Source: Brevibacterium sp. JSBI002 (GTDB lineage: Bacteria; Actinomycetota; Actinomycetes; Actinomycetales; Brevibacteriaceae). Taken from it: DNA of 64,000 nucleotides. The DNA is taken from NCBI RefSeq assembly GCF_026013965.1, contig NZ_CP110341.1, positions 248,001 to 312,000 of the forward strand, in the 5' to 3' direction. Position numbers and translations under genes: made by a program. Within the stretch, counting starts at the first letter, position 1; every line of letters starts with the position of its first letter. Of the stretch, positions 1 to 8,567 are shown piece after piece. Under the pieces are notes generated by a model that was not told the origin of the DNA, ran no database searches, and saw only the letters and a list, made by a program, of their open reading frames with translations.

Positions 1-1588
1 GCACTTCGGTGGCGGGCAGGTGCTCGAGGTCGGCCAGGGCGCGCACCGAGTCTCTCCAGGTCACGGCCGGTTCGGACTCGTCGGCGAGGTCCTCGAAATC
101 CGACCACAGACCCACATGCATCCGGGAGATCTTCGGCGCTCCGGGCTCCCATTCGGGGATGAGGTCCGCCTCGGCGAGGAGGGCTTTGAGCTTGTCGAAG
201 ATCGGCTTGTTCAGCGACAGGAACGAATCGTCGGAGAGTTTGATCTTCTTCGTCCCCGCCGCCAGCGCCTTGTACAGCTTGACGAAGGGGACCGGGTGGC
301 CGTCGATGCTGATCTGGAAGCCGAGGTCGAACCAGTCGTTCTTCTCCGACTCGACCGAGGTGATCTTCACGTTCGGTTCCCCGCCGAGCTCCCGGTACGG
401 CTGCTTCTTCCCGCGCGTGATGACCTTGACGTGCTCGATCTCTTCGAGTCCGGGCAGGACGTTGACGACGAAATCCGCGGTGTCGGCGTCGTCGAGTTCG
501 ACGTCTCTGATGGTCGGCAGGGCGGAGCCGGTTTCGTGGGTGTCGGCGAGGAGTTTGTCGACCTCGGTGACGACGGCATCTTCGAAGTCGAGTTCGCGTT
601 GCTCCGCGTATTCCCTCGCCGAGGCGGCGCTGAGCCTCAATCGATCGATGACGGGGAAGGTGCGGCGGGGGCCCTGGTATTCCCAGTACCAGCTTAAGGA
701 GAGTTTGTCGCCGGCGCCGAAGGCGGCGAAGACGACGAGGCGGGGCCGGCCGTACTGCGGGAAGGCGACGGTGGCGTCGCTGCTGATGACCTCGGCGCTG
801 GAGCGCAGCTGCGGGTAGTACTCCTCGAAGAACTCTTCGGCCTCGGCCGCGGGGATCGTGATCGGCCCGGGGGACTGGAGCACGGGCAGCGCGGATTCCT
901 TCGTCGGGGTCTCCGCGGGGGCGAGGGTGACGGTGAAACCGCTGGTGACGTCGATGCCGAAGAAGCCGTGCGTCCAGATCGGTTTGATCAGCCCGGGGGC
1001 GTATTCGCGTTCGTCGATGGTCGCCCGTGTCTGCACGTTCAGGCGGTTCCGGCTGCGGCGGATGTCGATCGCGGCTTTCGCGTTGTGCCCGATGCGGACG
1101 GTCATATCCGGATTGATGCCGACGAATTCGATGCCGAGCTTCTTCCCCTGCGTGAAGTGATCCCACAGCAGGGGAGTGCGGAAATCGACGAGGTGGTACG
1201 GCGCCCCATCGGGTGTGAAGTCGGTCTTCCCGCGGGTGCGCAGTCCCGCGAGTTGGGTGAACCATTCCTGGTGGGCCGGGTCGATGTCGAACTGGCGGGC
1301 CATGCGGTCGATGGTGCGCCAGGACAGGGACTTCTTCACCCAGTTGCCGGACTCGCTGAGCATGAGCGGGCGGATCGCGAGGCTCGGGTTCGCACCCGGG
1401 GTGACGTCATCTTTGTCGAGGACGACGGAGTGCTGGGCTTCGAACCATGTGCGGGGGATGACCTGGACGAGCTCGAATCCCAGGGCCACGGGCGTGTGCG
1501 AGTGCGGAGCCGCCGCGGCGAGTGGGGCGAAGGCATCACGCCAATCGGCGGGGAGGGCGGAACCGGCTGCGGGCTGGGACTCGGGCAC
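1..1588 (-). CDS. SNF2-type DEAD/DEAH-box helicase, N-terminal part (3' end outside window)
   Basis: About 529 codons are present and the gene continues past the left edge. I read it from the reverse strand: GTG start at 1588, then VPESQPAAGS, with no stop to position 1. The visible part is the long N-terminal region of bacterial SNF2-family (RapA/HepA-like) proteins. Its last portion, around residues 430-500, has a pattern typical just before the SNF2 ATPase domain (PFVKLYKALAAG, then IKLSDDSFLSLN). The ATPase motifs themselves would lie outside the window, so the family call rests on this preceding region. Such proteins are ATP-dependent remodellers of nucleic-acid-protein complexes. A TGA lies just upstream in frame, so GTG at 1588 is the first usable start. 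Its first 36 codons match a truncated second copy at 7361-7468, so the present 5' end was probably rebuilt by an insertion event. Confidence 0.6.
   Translation of the reverse strand, partial: MPESQPAAGSALPADWRDAFAPLAAAAPHSHTPVALGFELVQVIPRTWFEAQHSVVLDKDDVTPGANPSLAIRPLMLSESGNWVKKSLSWRTIDRMARQFDIDPAHQEWFTQLAGLRTRGKTDFTPDGAPYHLVDFRTPLLWDHFTQGKKLGIEFVGINPDMTVRIGHNAKAAIDIRRSRNRLNVQTRATIDEREYAPGLIKPIWTHGFFGIDVTSGFTVTLAPAETPTKESALPVLQSPGPITIPAAEAEEFFEEYYPQLRSSAEVISSDATVAFPQYGRPRLVVFAAFGAGDKLSLSWYWEYQGPRRTFPVIDRLRLSAASAREYAEQRELDFEDAVVTEVDKLLADTHETGSALPTIRDVELDDADTADFVVNVLPGLEEIEHVKVITRGKKQPYRELGGEPNVKITSVESEKNDWFDLGFQISIDGHPVPFVKLYKALAAGTKKIKLSDDSFLSLNKPIFDKLKALLAEADLIPEWEPGAPKISRMHVGLWSDFEDLADESEPAVTWRDSVRALADLEHLPATEV
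1484..1560. repeat. 77-bp direct repeat, left copy (5' end of SNF2 gene)
   Basis: This 77-bp stretch matches 7367-7443 with one visible difference (C1499 against T7382). The two copies stand in the same orientation and bracket the helicase-nuclease insert. It encodes part of the first 35 codons of the SNF2-type gene. Weaker similarity continues beyond 1560 through the GTG start and its upstream sequence. Confidence 0.93.
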
Positions 1589-1634
1589 CCAGCCATCTTC
1601 TCATTGGACGGTGACGTGGGTGGAAAATCAGCAG

Positions 1635-1796
1635 CTAGCTGTCATTTTCAAACGACAGGTCATCAATCTTGCCGCGGATCTGGTCCACATCGTATTCGAT
1701 GCTCCACGCCTTGCTATCGAGGCCGGAAAGATTCGAGTTCACTTCCTGTAGCTCGAGGAGAATCTCTTTGAGTAGAAACTCAATATCGTCAGTCAT
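1635..1796 (-). CDS. 53-residue small protein downstream of the helicase-nuclease
   Basis: Read on the reverse strand, ATG at 1796 opens a 53-codon frame ending in TAG at 1635-1637. It is preceded at good spacing by a strong ribosome binding site, AGGAGG. The protein starts MTDDIEFLLKEILLELQEVN and ends FENDS. It is acidic (many Asp/Glu), and its first 25 residues show a leucine/isoleucine heptad-like pattern that could form a short coiled coil. No known domain is recognised. It lies 48 nt after the stop of the 1,795-residue helicase-nuclease, on the same strand and inside the same repeat-bounded insert, so it is probably cotranscribed. A partner, inhibitor or regulator of the large protein is possible but not shown by sequence. 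Confidence 0.65.
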   Translation of the reverse strand: MTDDIEFLLKEILLELQEVNSNLSGLDSKAWSIEYDVDQIRGKIDDLSFENDS

Positions 1797-1844
1797 CTTG
1801 ATTCCTCCTATTCAATTGTTCGAAGGGGTCGGCTTTAGCGGGGA

Positions 1845-4800
1845 TCAACTCAGAAGCTCACTCTGCAGCTGCAGGATCGGAGCCAGAGTTTCTCGAACGG
1901 TCTGCGTGAGAGATTTTCGTCCATAGATCCACAATGTGTATCGCATGATGTCATCGTCGCTGGTGGCTCCATAATGTGACTGAGCAAGCTCCATTGCGGC
2001 AGCAAGCTCAGTCGGAGGAACTTCATCGAGATTCCTGGGACCGAGACTGCGCAACTTAATTTCTGGCTGACTGCTGATGCGGTAAGTTCTTGGCTTGACC
2101 CCCGCTTGGTTCAATGGATTCTCGGCAAGCAACCGATTGGATCTAATCGCTTGGGTGAGAGCCACGTTTAATTGTTTGGCGATCGCACGGCCGACTCTTT
2201 GACCGCCCGATGACAATACGTACGCCCGTTGTAGGCGAGAACCGGTAACAGGGCCTTCAATTTCGACGATATTCAACAGCCCATCGATGATCTCATCACT
2301 CGTTGCTGAACTTATTGGTCGGTTGGAACCTGAGTACTCAACGTATGGCTCAAGTAGATCGAGATCAGATTCGAGTTGTACCTCAGCTGGGGCAGATTGA
2401 AGGTCCAATTCCATCTCCGCGACAGCGCGATTCTCTCGAACGATGAGCTCAGAATTTGGTGCAGCAGGTGGTGGAGGCGGAATCGCTACGTGCGCACCTT
2501 CTGTGCCTCCACGACTTTCATCTTCTGAGAAAAGTCCCAATTGCTCGGAAGTCACTGATGGATAGGGCCCAGCCGCGACGAGGTTGTCGCTATCAAAATC
2601 TGATAACGCGCGCTTTTGAGGGAGCTGAGGATGTTCTTCGGCAGGCGATTGGGCGATCCTGAGGTCTGCTTCTTGCCCTTCTTGACTCGCCTCTTTGCTG
2701 AGACTCTGCTCTGGTCGTGCGAATGAATGAGTCAATCCCTGATCGCCCTCAACTGCTTCTGATTCGGCGCTCTCCGTCTGCTCGAAGATATCGAAAGGGC
2801 GAATTTCAAGGTCGGCAAGGAGCTCCCACAAAGGTGAAAGGGCTGCCGCCCGGTCTGCGTAGAACAAGGACTCGCGGACCCTGAAGAAGTTCCATCCGCA
2901 GCGTTCGAGATCCCTCTGCCGCGCCAGGTCGCGAGCATAGGCTTCCGGCCCATGCCACCGGTCGCCGTCGCATTCGACAGCAAGGCGCCCATTAGCACCT
3001 ACGACGACCAAATCGATCCGATAACCCTGGGCCTCGTACTGCGGGACAACTGTAAAACCGCGATCGGCAATACGGTTGTAAACTCGTTGCTCGAACAGTG
3101 AGTCAAACCCTTCGATTCTGTGATCGTCGGGCACGAGAGGAGTTTGTTCTCCTTCAAGTTCTCGACCGCGCTTCTGGACTCCATATGCATATTCCAGGAG
3201 CTGATAGCGAAGATCTTGTTCGTTATTCAAGTCGTTGATTGTCAAAGTATGGAAGAGCCATACCTGATCCTTCGCGCGACTAACTGCAACGTTGTAGCGC
3301 TGCACATTCATTTCCTTCGTCAGCGGTGCAAGACGTCTGCCTGGTTCGACTGACGAGACCATGCTGAGGAATATGACATCTCGTTCTGCACCCTGGAAGT
3401 CCGGTGGGGAACCGACTTGGAGCTGGCGTTCCTCCCAGTCAGCGGAAGAGATTTCGTCGAGCAATAGTCCTTCGATGTAATTCGATTGGGCCGTACCTAC
3501 AAGCGCGATGACACCGAACGTGCGGCCGTCGTATTGAGGGTCTTGCAGACAACTTTTGATCGTGTCGACGAGTTCCCGGGCCTCAGCTCGGTTGATCTTG
3601 CTGCCGCTAGCACCTTCTTCGAACCCGTGAGGTGTCCGCGTCACGACAAAAGGCTCAATTCGATCTGCACCAAACTGCCGGACGGGGACAAGGCGGATGC
3701 CATTGGGTTCATAGGCAATTCTATTTGAGAACTGAATGATCTCAGGTACGCAGCGACGATGTTCGGTCAGAGTTAATTGCCCGCCATATCTCATGAGAGC
3801 TTCATCGAATAGCGATCGCGCGGGATCCTGCCAGGACGCCTTGTACCTGTCATCGTGCAGATACTGGTCAGCGAGATCACGAAGCGCTTGTTGATCAACT
3901 CCTACTGCCGCCGGTGAAACTTGTTTGTCGTCTCCAATCACGACAATTTTTGGCGCCAGATACTGCAGGAACGAGGCTTCTAGCCCTGCTTGAGAAGCTT
4001 CGTCGATCAGTACAACGTCGAACATGTTCTCGCTGATTCGAAGCTGTTCAATGACGCGGTAGATAGGCATGATCCAGACCGGAACTGACGGCCGGCAACG
4101 GTCGAGAGCTTCTCGGATCTCAGCCCGTTGCTGTGCCGCGTATTTGCCCGTACCTTTGCCGAGTTTTCGAACGAGCTGCGAGTACTGGGTCAAATCGGCC
4201 CTAGCGCTTGGGCTCAGGCGTTCCTTGCTGACCGCCTGGTTCCACGCCCGCATTGCAGCCACCGCTTCAGCGATACTTTGTATCCGCTGCTCAATTTGAG
4301 CAATTTGTGCCTGCAGCTTATTGACGTCGAGACTGTCTTGGTTACGTAACCAATGGCCGGTTCGTGCCCAGGCGTTCGCCGAGTGCAGATTGGAAATCCG
4401 TCCCAACCAAATGGGGTTCATCCTGTCATTAAGAATGGCTTCTACAAGAGTGCGATGAGTGGCAGCCAGCTTGGCCTGAAGCTCGTTTGCGCGAATCGAA
4501 TCACGGTGGATTTCGGAATGTCTTTTACCTTCGAGGTAGGCCGCGGAATAGCGGTCGTGCGACTGAGCCTCTACCGCCTCAAGTAACTTCGGAATCCATT
4601 GGACGGAATCTTTCCATTTGGCTACCTCTTCAATGGTGTCTTTTAGATCATTGAGAGGCCTCTGTGCGTTCTGAAGTTCCTCAAATGCTGTGGCGCCCTC
4701 GGCCACCAGTTGGTAAGCCTGAGCCTGGCCCAGGTCAGACCAGTTAATGGGCGGAACGGCTATCTCTCGCAGAAAGGCATCAACGCTGTTCAAGTGTTCT

Positions 4801-7232
4801 CGGAGGTACAGAACCTGACTCAGCATCTGAACCTGAGTTCTGTGCCAGGCGACTCGTTCGACGAGTGTGTCTTCTGGTGGGATATTGGTGCCAGTAGGCC
4901 AGCTCCTATCCAAGCGTTCCAGTGCCAGCAATGCCTCTTGGTATGCGATGAATTTGTCGATGAGCTGCAAAGTAGCGGGAGCTCGCCCGTTTATTCGGAC
5001 GCTTTCCAGGAAGGGGCGCGCCTTTTTAACGATTCCGGGTGAGAAGACGCCAATCTTGACAGAACCGTCAATCTGGGTCTTTATTTCGCTGCCGTTAGCA
5101 ACGTATTCGCGCAGTGCATGGGCGAACTGCAGATGGGTGTCTGGATCGCCGGAAACTTCAGCTCTGAAGTCTGCGCCGAGCACTCCAATACGTTCTTCTA
5201 CGAAGCGAACTCGATTCTCAACGTCGGCTTTCCTGCTTGCCCATACATCGACTATTCCTGCCCGCATATCCTGAACTGCGGCGGATATCCAGGTCGCCTG
5301 AAGTTGGGAAGTCCGGTGATGAACTTCCGCGATCTTGCTGAGTCGATTTCGAAGATTATCTCGATCGGACATGGTGCAGGCTAGAAGTGGCTCCCAAGAA
5401 GCGTAAGTCCTTGTCTGCGCGTAGTGTTGAAAGCGTGCCTCGGCCTGTTGGATCGAACCGATGATTTCAAAAAATTGTTCTGGACTGGGAAGGGCAGCGA
5501 TATCCAAAGATCGGAGGTGTCGGATCTGCGAGAATTCGGCAATATTTTGATCCTGGACGCAGTGTAGCCATTCTTTGGCTTCAGCGTCAGAGATTGTCAG
5601 CTGGCCAGCAGGTTCGGAACCATCAAGATACTCGGCGATCCATTCGAATTGATTCGCGTCTCTGGCGTGAGCTTGAGATATCTCCGCAAGAGTCCCCGAG
5701 TACCCGGAGACAGTATGTGGAGTGGTTTCGCTTTCTCTGGACTCTGTCAAAGTCCCATTTAGCGCCTGTCGTTGTTGACGGAGATCATCAACCTCGACTA
5801 GATACTTCTGTATCTTCACGTTGGCGCTAGTCGGATCATGCTCAGTCGAATTGCGTGAAATAGTGTCCACGGCGGTCCGAAGCTGAGCCATGTCGGATCG
5901 ACTTGAGCCGACTACTGAAACGGCAAGAGGGCGAATTTCCCCTGGAAGTTTCTGCCCGACTTCGTGAAGGGCACGATCTGTATGAGCGGTAACGAGGATA
6001 CGTTTTCCTTGGGCAAGAAGGTGTGACAAGAGCGCCGCAGCTGTGTGGGTCTTTCCAGTGCCGGGAGGGCCTTGCACCAAAGTCTGGGCGTTTTGATCGA
6101 CTCGCTCAAGGATTTGCCTTTGCACTTTGTTGAGAGGCAATGGTGAGAACACCTCGTCGTCAACGTGGAGCAACGCTCCATCGCTTGGGTCTGAATGCGA
6201 CTCAGGAGTCTCACCCGGATCGAGCAGAGGTTTCAGACCGGAGGGGACGGCACTATCGCTTTCAATGTCGAGCGCGATTTTTTCAAATGCCTGGGCCAGG
6301 CCGGTTTTCTGTCGCTTCCTGAGGATGAGCGCTGGTGACCAAGACAAGGCGGGATAGGGGCCCAGTGTGGTGGGTTCCAGCTGATCCAGGTATTTTCCTT
6401 CCGGATCAAGCGCGAAGATGGTTCTGGTTCCGAGCTCATCGAATGATTCTCTATTCAACGGATGAGCCGAAAAGCTGTGCGCGCGTTCTTCAGTCAGGGC
6501 TGGCAGATCTCTAGTCGGAAAGGCTGAAGGTTCCAGCATGTCGAGCTCGGCAGTCAGGCCAATGGCGTCACTGTCAGAAGAGAGACTTATCGAACCGTCT
6601 CTTGAGTCGATCTCGACTGAGACCTTGACTGAAAACATGTGCCGTCGCACTGGCTCATGGGGCTCTTTGTTCCATGCCAAGAGTCCTAGTGCCAAGACAA
6701 GTTCAAACTCCTCCGCGTTTTGAGAGGAAGTGACATGCGCACGGTGCATAGCCTTGTACGCTTTTCGTACCGGTGCGTTAGCTCGCTCTTGTTCTGCCCA
6801 GGCGTCCCAGCGAGAGATCCATTGGACGTACTCGTCTGCAACGTCATGGCGCTCGTCTAGTGACACCATCTTGTTGACGATTCTGTCTGCGTCTTCGTCG
6901 TAGACGGTGCCATCGACTATTTTAGTGCGCAAGGTGGGGCGTTTTTCAGGTGCAAGGCCCTCTCCGTCTACCCAATCCTTGATTAAGTTGGGAACTTCCG
7001 GGGGGTCAGCTTTTTCCAGCCGGTCTATTGTCAGAACCGGTTCTCCCAGGTCTGAGGCATCCTGTACCCACTGGACCGCCGAATGAGCTGGTAGCTCGTT
7101 TAACCAATAGACCATGCCATCGCGTTTATATTTTTCCACATCGCGAATGGGACGCTCTTTGAGCCGCTGCGCTTTTGCAAGAAAGTTGAACAGTCGTACC
7201 GCTTTGTCGACAAGCGGGTCTACATCATTCAC
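1845..7232 (-). CDS. Large SF1 helicase with Vsr/DUF559-like nuclease and DUF3320-like C-terminus; candidate defence protein
   Basis: This 1,795-residue protein has a superfamily 1 helicase core: Walker A GPPGTGKT at about residues 388-395, Walker B IDEAS at D1077/E1078, and motif VI VAVSRAK with the arginine finger near R1319. A long helical, probably coiled region of roughly 680 residues separates Walker A from Walker B. After the helicase comes a PD-(D/E)XK-type nuclease of the DUF559/MTES_1575 kind, with YRIDLVVVG then LAVECDGDRWHG (E1420, D1422). The last 150 residues resemble the DUF3320 module seen at the end of DUF4011-type helicases. That architecture is common in bacterial defence islands, where helicase-nuclease fusions attack foreign DNA; phage defence here is inference. 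The start is supported by GGAGG upstream of ATG 7232. Codon use is clearly more AT-rich than in the flanking genes, and the gene sits between direct repeats, which suggests transfer. Confidence 0.85.
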   Translation of the reverse strand: MNDVDPLVDKAVRLFNFLAKAQRLKERPIRDVEKYKRDGMVYWLNELPAHSAVQWVQDASDLGEPVLTIDRLEKADPPEVPNLIKDWVDGEGLAPEKRPTLRTKIVDGTVYDEDADRIVNKMVSLDERHDVADEYVQWISRWDAWAEQERANAPVRKAYKAMHRAHVTSSQNAEEFELVLALGLLAWNKEPHEPVRRHMFSVKVSVEIDSRDGSISLSSDSDAIGLTAELDMLEPSAFPTRDLPALTEERAHSFSAHPLNRESFDELGTRTIFALDPEGKYLDQLEPTTLGPYPALSWSPALILRKRQKTGLAQAFEKIALDIESDSAVPSGLKPLLDPGETPESHSDPSDGALLHVDDEVFSPLPLNKVQRQILERVDQNAQTLVQGPPGTGKTHTAAALLSHLLAQGKRILVTAHTDRALHEVGQKLPGEIRPLAVSVVGSSRSDMAQLRTAVDTISRNSTEHDPTSANVKIQKYLVEVDDLRQQRQALNGTLTESRESETTPHTVSGYSGTLAEISQAHARDANQFEWIAEYLDGSEPAGQLTISDAEAKEWLHCVQDQNIAEFSQIRHLRSLDIAALPSPEQFFEIIGSIQQAEARFQHYAQTRTYASWEPLLACTMSDRDNLRNRLSKIAEVHHRTSQLQATWISAAVQDMRAGIVDVWASRKADVENRVRFVEERIGVLGADFRAEVSGDPDTHLQFAHALREYVANGSEIKTQIDGSVKIGVFSPGIVKKARPFLESVRINGRAPATLQLIDKFIAYQEALLALERLDRSWPTGTNIPPEDTLVERVAWHRTQVQMLSQVLYLREHLNSVDAFLREIAVPPINWSDLGQAQAYQLVAEGATAFEELQNAQRPLNDLKDTIEEVAKWKDSVQWIPKLLEAVEAQSHDRYSAAYLEGKRHSEIHRDSIRANELQAKLAATHRTLVEAILNDRMNPIWLGRISNLHSANAWARTGHWLRNQDSLDVNKLQAQIAQIEQRIQSIAEAVAAMRAWNQAVSKERLSPSARADLTQYSQLVRKLGKGTGKYAAQQRAEIREALDRCRPSVPVWIMPIYRVIEQLRISENMFDVVLIDEASQAGLEASFLQYLAPKIVVIGDDKQVSPAAVGVDQQALRDLADQYLHDDRYKASWQDPARSLFDEALMRYGGQLTLTEHRRCVPEIIQFSNRIAYEPNGIRLVPVRQFGADRIEPFVVTRTPHGFEEGASGSKINRAEARELVDTIKSCLQDPQYDGRTFGVIALVGTAQSNYIEGLLLDEISSADWEERQLQVGSPPDFQGAERDVIFLSMVSSVEPGRRLAPLTKEMNVQRYNVAVSRAKDQVWLFHTLTINDLNNEQDLRYQLLEYAYGVQKRGRELEGEQTPLVPDDHRIEGFDSLFEQRVYNRIADRGFTVVPQYEAQGYRIDLVVVGANGRLAVECDGDRWHGPEAYARDLARQRDLERCGWNFFRVRESLFYADRAAALSPLWELLADLEIRPFDIFEQTESAESEAVEGDQGLTHSFARPEQSLSKEASQEGQEADLRIAQSPAEEHPQLPQKRALSDFDSDNLVAAGPYPSVTSEQLGLFSEDESRGGTEGAHVAIPPPPPAAPNSELIVRENRAVAEMELDLQSAPAEVQLESDLDLLEPYVEYSGSNRPISSATSDEIIDGLLNIVEIEGPVTGSRLQRAYVLSSGGQRVGRAIAKQLNVALTQAIRSNRLLAENPLNQAGVKPRTYRISSQPEIKLRSLGPRNLDEVPPTELAAAMELAQSHYGATSDDDIMRYTLWIYGRKSLTQTVRETLAPILQLQSELLS

Positions 7233-7360
7233 TGTTCAAACCTCCGGTTCTGGCCGCCACGACACCGACTTGGTTGTCCTTATGGTTCTGCGATATGAGC
7301 TGGCCATTGCTCTACTGTATTTGTCTTAACTCTAGCGACGATTTTGCTAGTTGCGTCGAG

Positions 7361-7468
7361 TCAAAAGGCCACGGGCGTGTGTGAGTGCGGAGCCGCCGCG
7401 GCGAGTGGGGCGAAGGCATCACGCCAATCGGCGGGGAGGGCGGTGGGGGTCGGTCGATTTTCGGGCAC
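7361..7468 (-). pseudogene. Truncated 5' end of the SNF2-type helicase gene (35 codons)
   Basis: The reverse strand opens with GTG at 7468 (VPENRPTPTALPADW) and stops at TGA 7361-7363. Residues 11-34 are identical to residues 12-35 of the intact copy at 1588. The first ten residues differ at several positions. Identity ends at GCC (7367-7369), after which the frame runs into foreign sequence and terminates. I read this as the resident gene start cut off from its body by the insertion, still next to its original upstream neighbour. Confidence 0.85.
7367..7443. repeat. 77-bp direct repeat, right copy
   Basis: This is the partner of 1484-1560 and marks the right edge of the AT-richer insert. 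Homology stops sharply at 7366/7367 on the insert side, which defines the right junction to the base. Confidence 0.93.
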
Positions 7469-7480
7469 GGAGACATCCTC

Positions 7481-8146
7481 TCACCGCTCACCGTCGTCAG
7501 TCGTCGTTCGGTCGTCCTCGTCTCGGGCATCTTCGTCTGGGGCGCCCGCGCGTGAGCTGCGGTCGAAGAGGACGATGAAGGTCGCGATCGCGAGCACGAG
7601 TCCGGAGGCGACGACGGCGATCGGTCCGAAGCGGAAGGGCAGCACCTCGTGGAGGAGGCCGCGCACCGTCGACGTCGGATCCGCCAGCGTCGCAGCGGTG
7701 AAGATCGCGACGAGGACGGAGACGCCGAGAGCCGCGAGGCGATTCCACCGGCCGTCGACGTGGTGGGACAGGAGCCGTCCGGCCTTGATGATCCGCCCGG
7801 TGCGCAGGATCCGCAGGGCACCGATGAGGCGGATGAGGCGGAAGAGCTGCACGGGCCCGAGGGCGAAGAGCACGCCGAGGATGATGAGGACGGTGAGGAC
7901 GATGAGCCACAGGTGACGGCGCAGCCACGCGACACGGTCCTCGGAGACGGTGAAGAGGATGAGCGTCTCGCCCACGAGCACGAGCCCGGAGAGGAGATTG
8001 ACGATGCGGCCGGCGGCGCTCCACGGCTCCGAGAGGAAGGAGAGGAACACGGCGGGAATCGACACGAGTGCGGCGATGAGCACCGGTATGGCCAAACGGC
8101 TGCGCCAGCGGTCTTCGCGGGACGCAGGCGTCGGCTGATCAGTCAT
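7481..8146 (-). CDS. Six-helix membrane protein with voltage-sensor-like S4 segment
   Basis: The ORF can extend further upstream, but ATG 8146 (MTDQPTPASR) gives a normal short cytoplasmic N-terminus, so I take 221 residues. Helices lie at about 18-38, 47-67, 79-96, 101-122, 136-155 and 172-194. The fourth carries basic residues at every third position (R103, R106, R112, R115, R118, K121, R124, with a gap at 109), the hallmark of an S4 voltage sensor. The layout mirrors voltage-gated cation channel subunits, yet no GYG-type selectivity filter is seen between the fifth and sixth helices. The C-terminus is a charged Asp/Glu/Arg tail. It could be an ion-transport-family protein with an unusual pore. 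It was probably the original upstream neighbour of the SNF2 gene. Confidence 0.6.
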   Translation of the reverse strand: MTDQPTPASREDRWRSRLAIPVLIAALVSIPAVFLSFLSEPWSAAGRIVNLLSGLVLVGETLILFTVSEDRVAWLRRHLWLIVLTVLIILGVLFALGPVQLFRLIRLIGALRILRTGRIIKAGRLLSHHVDGRWNRLAALGVSVLVAIFTAATLADPTSTVRGLLHEVLPFRFGPIAVVASGLVLAIATFIVLFDRSSRAGAPDEDARDEDDRTTTDDGER

Positions 8147-8204
8147 GGCAGTCCCAGGATACGGCCCTCGGTCGGAGTCAGGGGCGTGGAGTAGCCTGTG
8201 CCCT

Positions 8205-8385
8205 ATGGATGAGAACAATGAGGTCGACACCGCTGTCGAGGTGGCTGCATCGACCGCACACAGCATCTGGGCCGACGTCACTTGGACCTACCACGGAGGT
8301 GCCCCCCGACGAGCGGAACATGTACCAGCTCGTGCGGACCGACGAGGGCTGGAAGATCGCCGTGCTCACCCCGCTGGAGTACTGA
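8205..8385 (+). pseudogene. Frameshifted fragment of an NTF2/SnoaL-like protein
   Basis: ATG 8205 reads MDENNEVDTAVEVAASTAHS and on to TWTYHGG. The family-typical ending, EVPPDERNMYQLVR then GWKIAVLTPLEY and a TGA at 8383-8385, continues in another frame. The span is 181 nt, so one base is extra. The switch falls around 8292-8307, a tract of G and C runs including six C. NTF2-like folds often end in this YxLVR...GWkIA pattern. The fragment is also short for the family, which suggests decay in addition to the frameshift, although an assembly error cannot be excluded. Confidence 0.5.
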
Positions 8386-8567
8386 TGAACCCTGCGAGAC
8401 GGGAGAGGGGGACACCGGTGTCGGACCGGGATGCCCTCGAGTGCCAGCGTGAGCGGGCGGCGGACTTGGGTGCCCGGCTGTTGCTCGACCGCACCGACGA
8501 TGACGACGAGCCGCTGTACGTCTTCGCCGATCCCTCCGCCCACCCGTTCTGCGTCTTCCTCGGATGA
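8385..8567 (+). pseudogene. C-terminal fragment of a VOC/glyoxalase-like protein
   Basis: The frame starting at ATG 8385 gives 60 residues. Its latter part, LGARLLLDRTDDDDEPLYVF then ADPSAHPFCVFLG, is the usual ending of vicinal-oxygen-chelate proteins, in which ADPxGHPFC is common. The N-terminal half of such a domain is missing, so this is probably a remnant. Its start overlaps the stop of the preceding fragment (TGATG), and its stop overlaps the next start. It may still be translated as a small coupled peptide. Confidence 0.5.

Noticed and set aside
9..1771. Long plus-strand open frames over the first 1.7 kb
   Set aside because: They are antisense to the SNF2-type frame on the minus strand and have no family-like sequence.
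1484..7443. Insertion-sequence or integrase-mediated att site explanation for the 77-bp repeats
   Set aside because: No transposase, integrase or terminal inverted repeats were seen, and the repeats are coding sequence with diverged outer parts, so recombination between homologous gene starts fits better.
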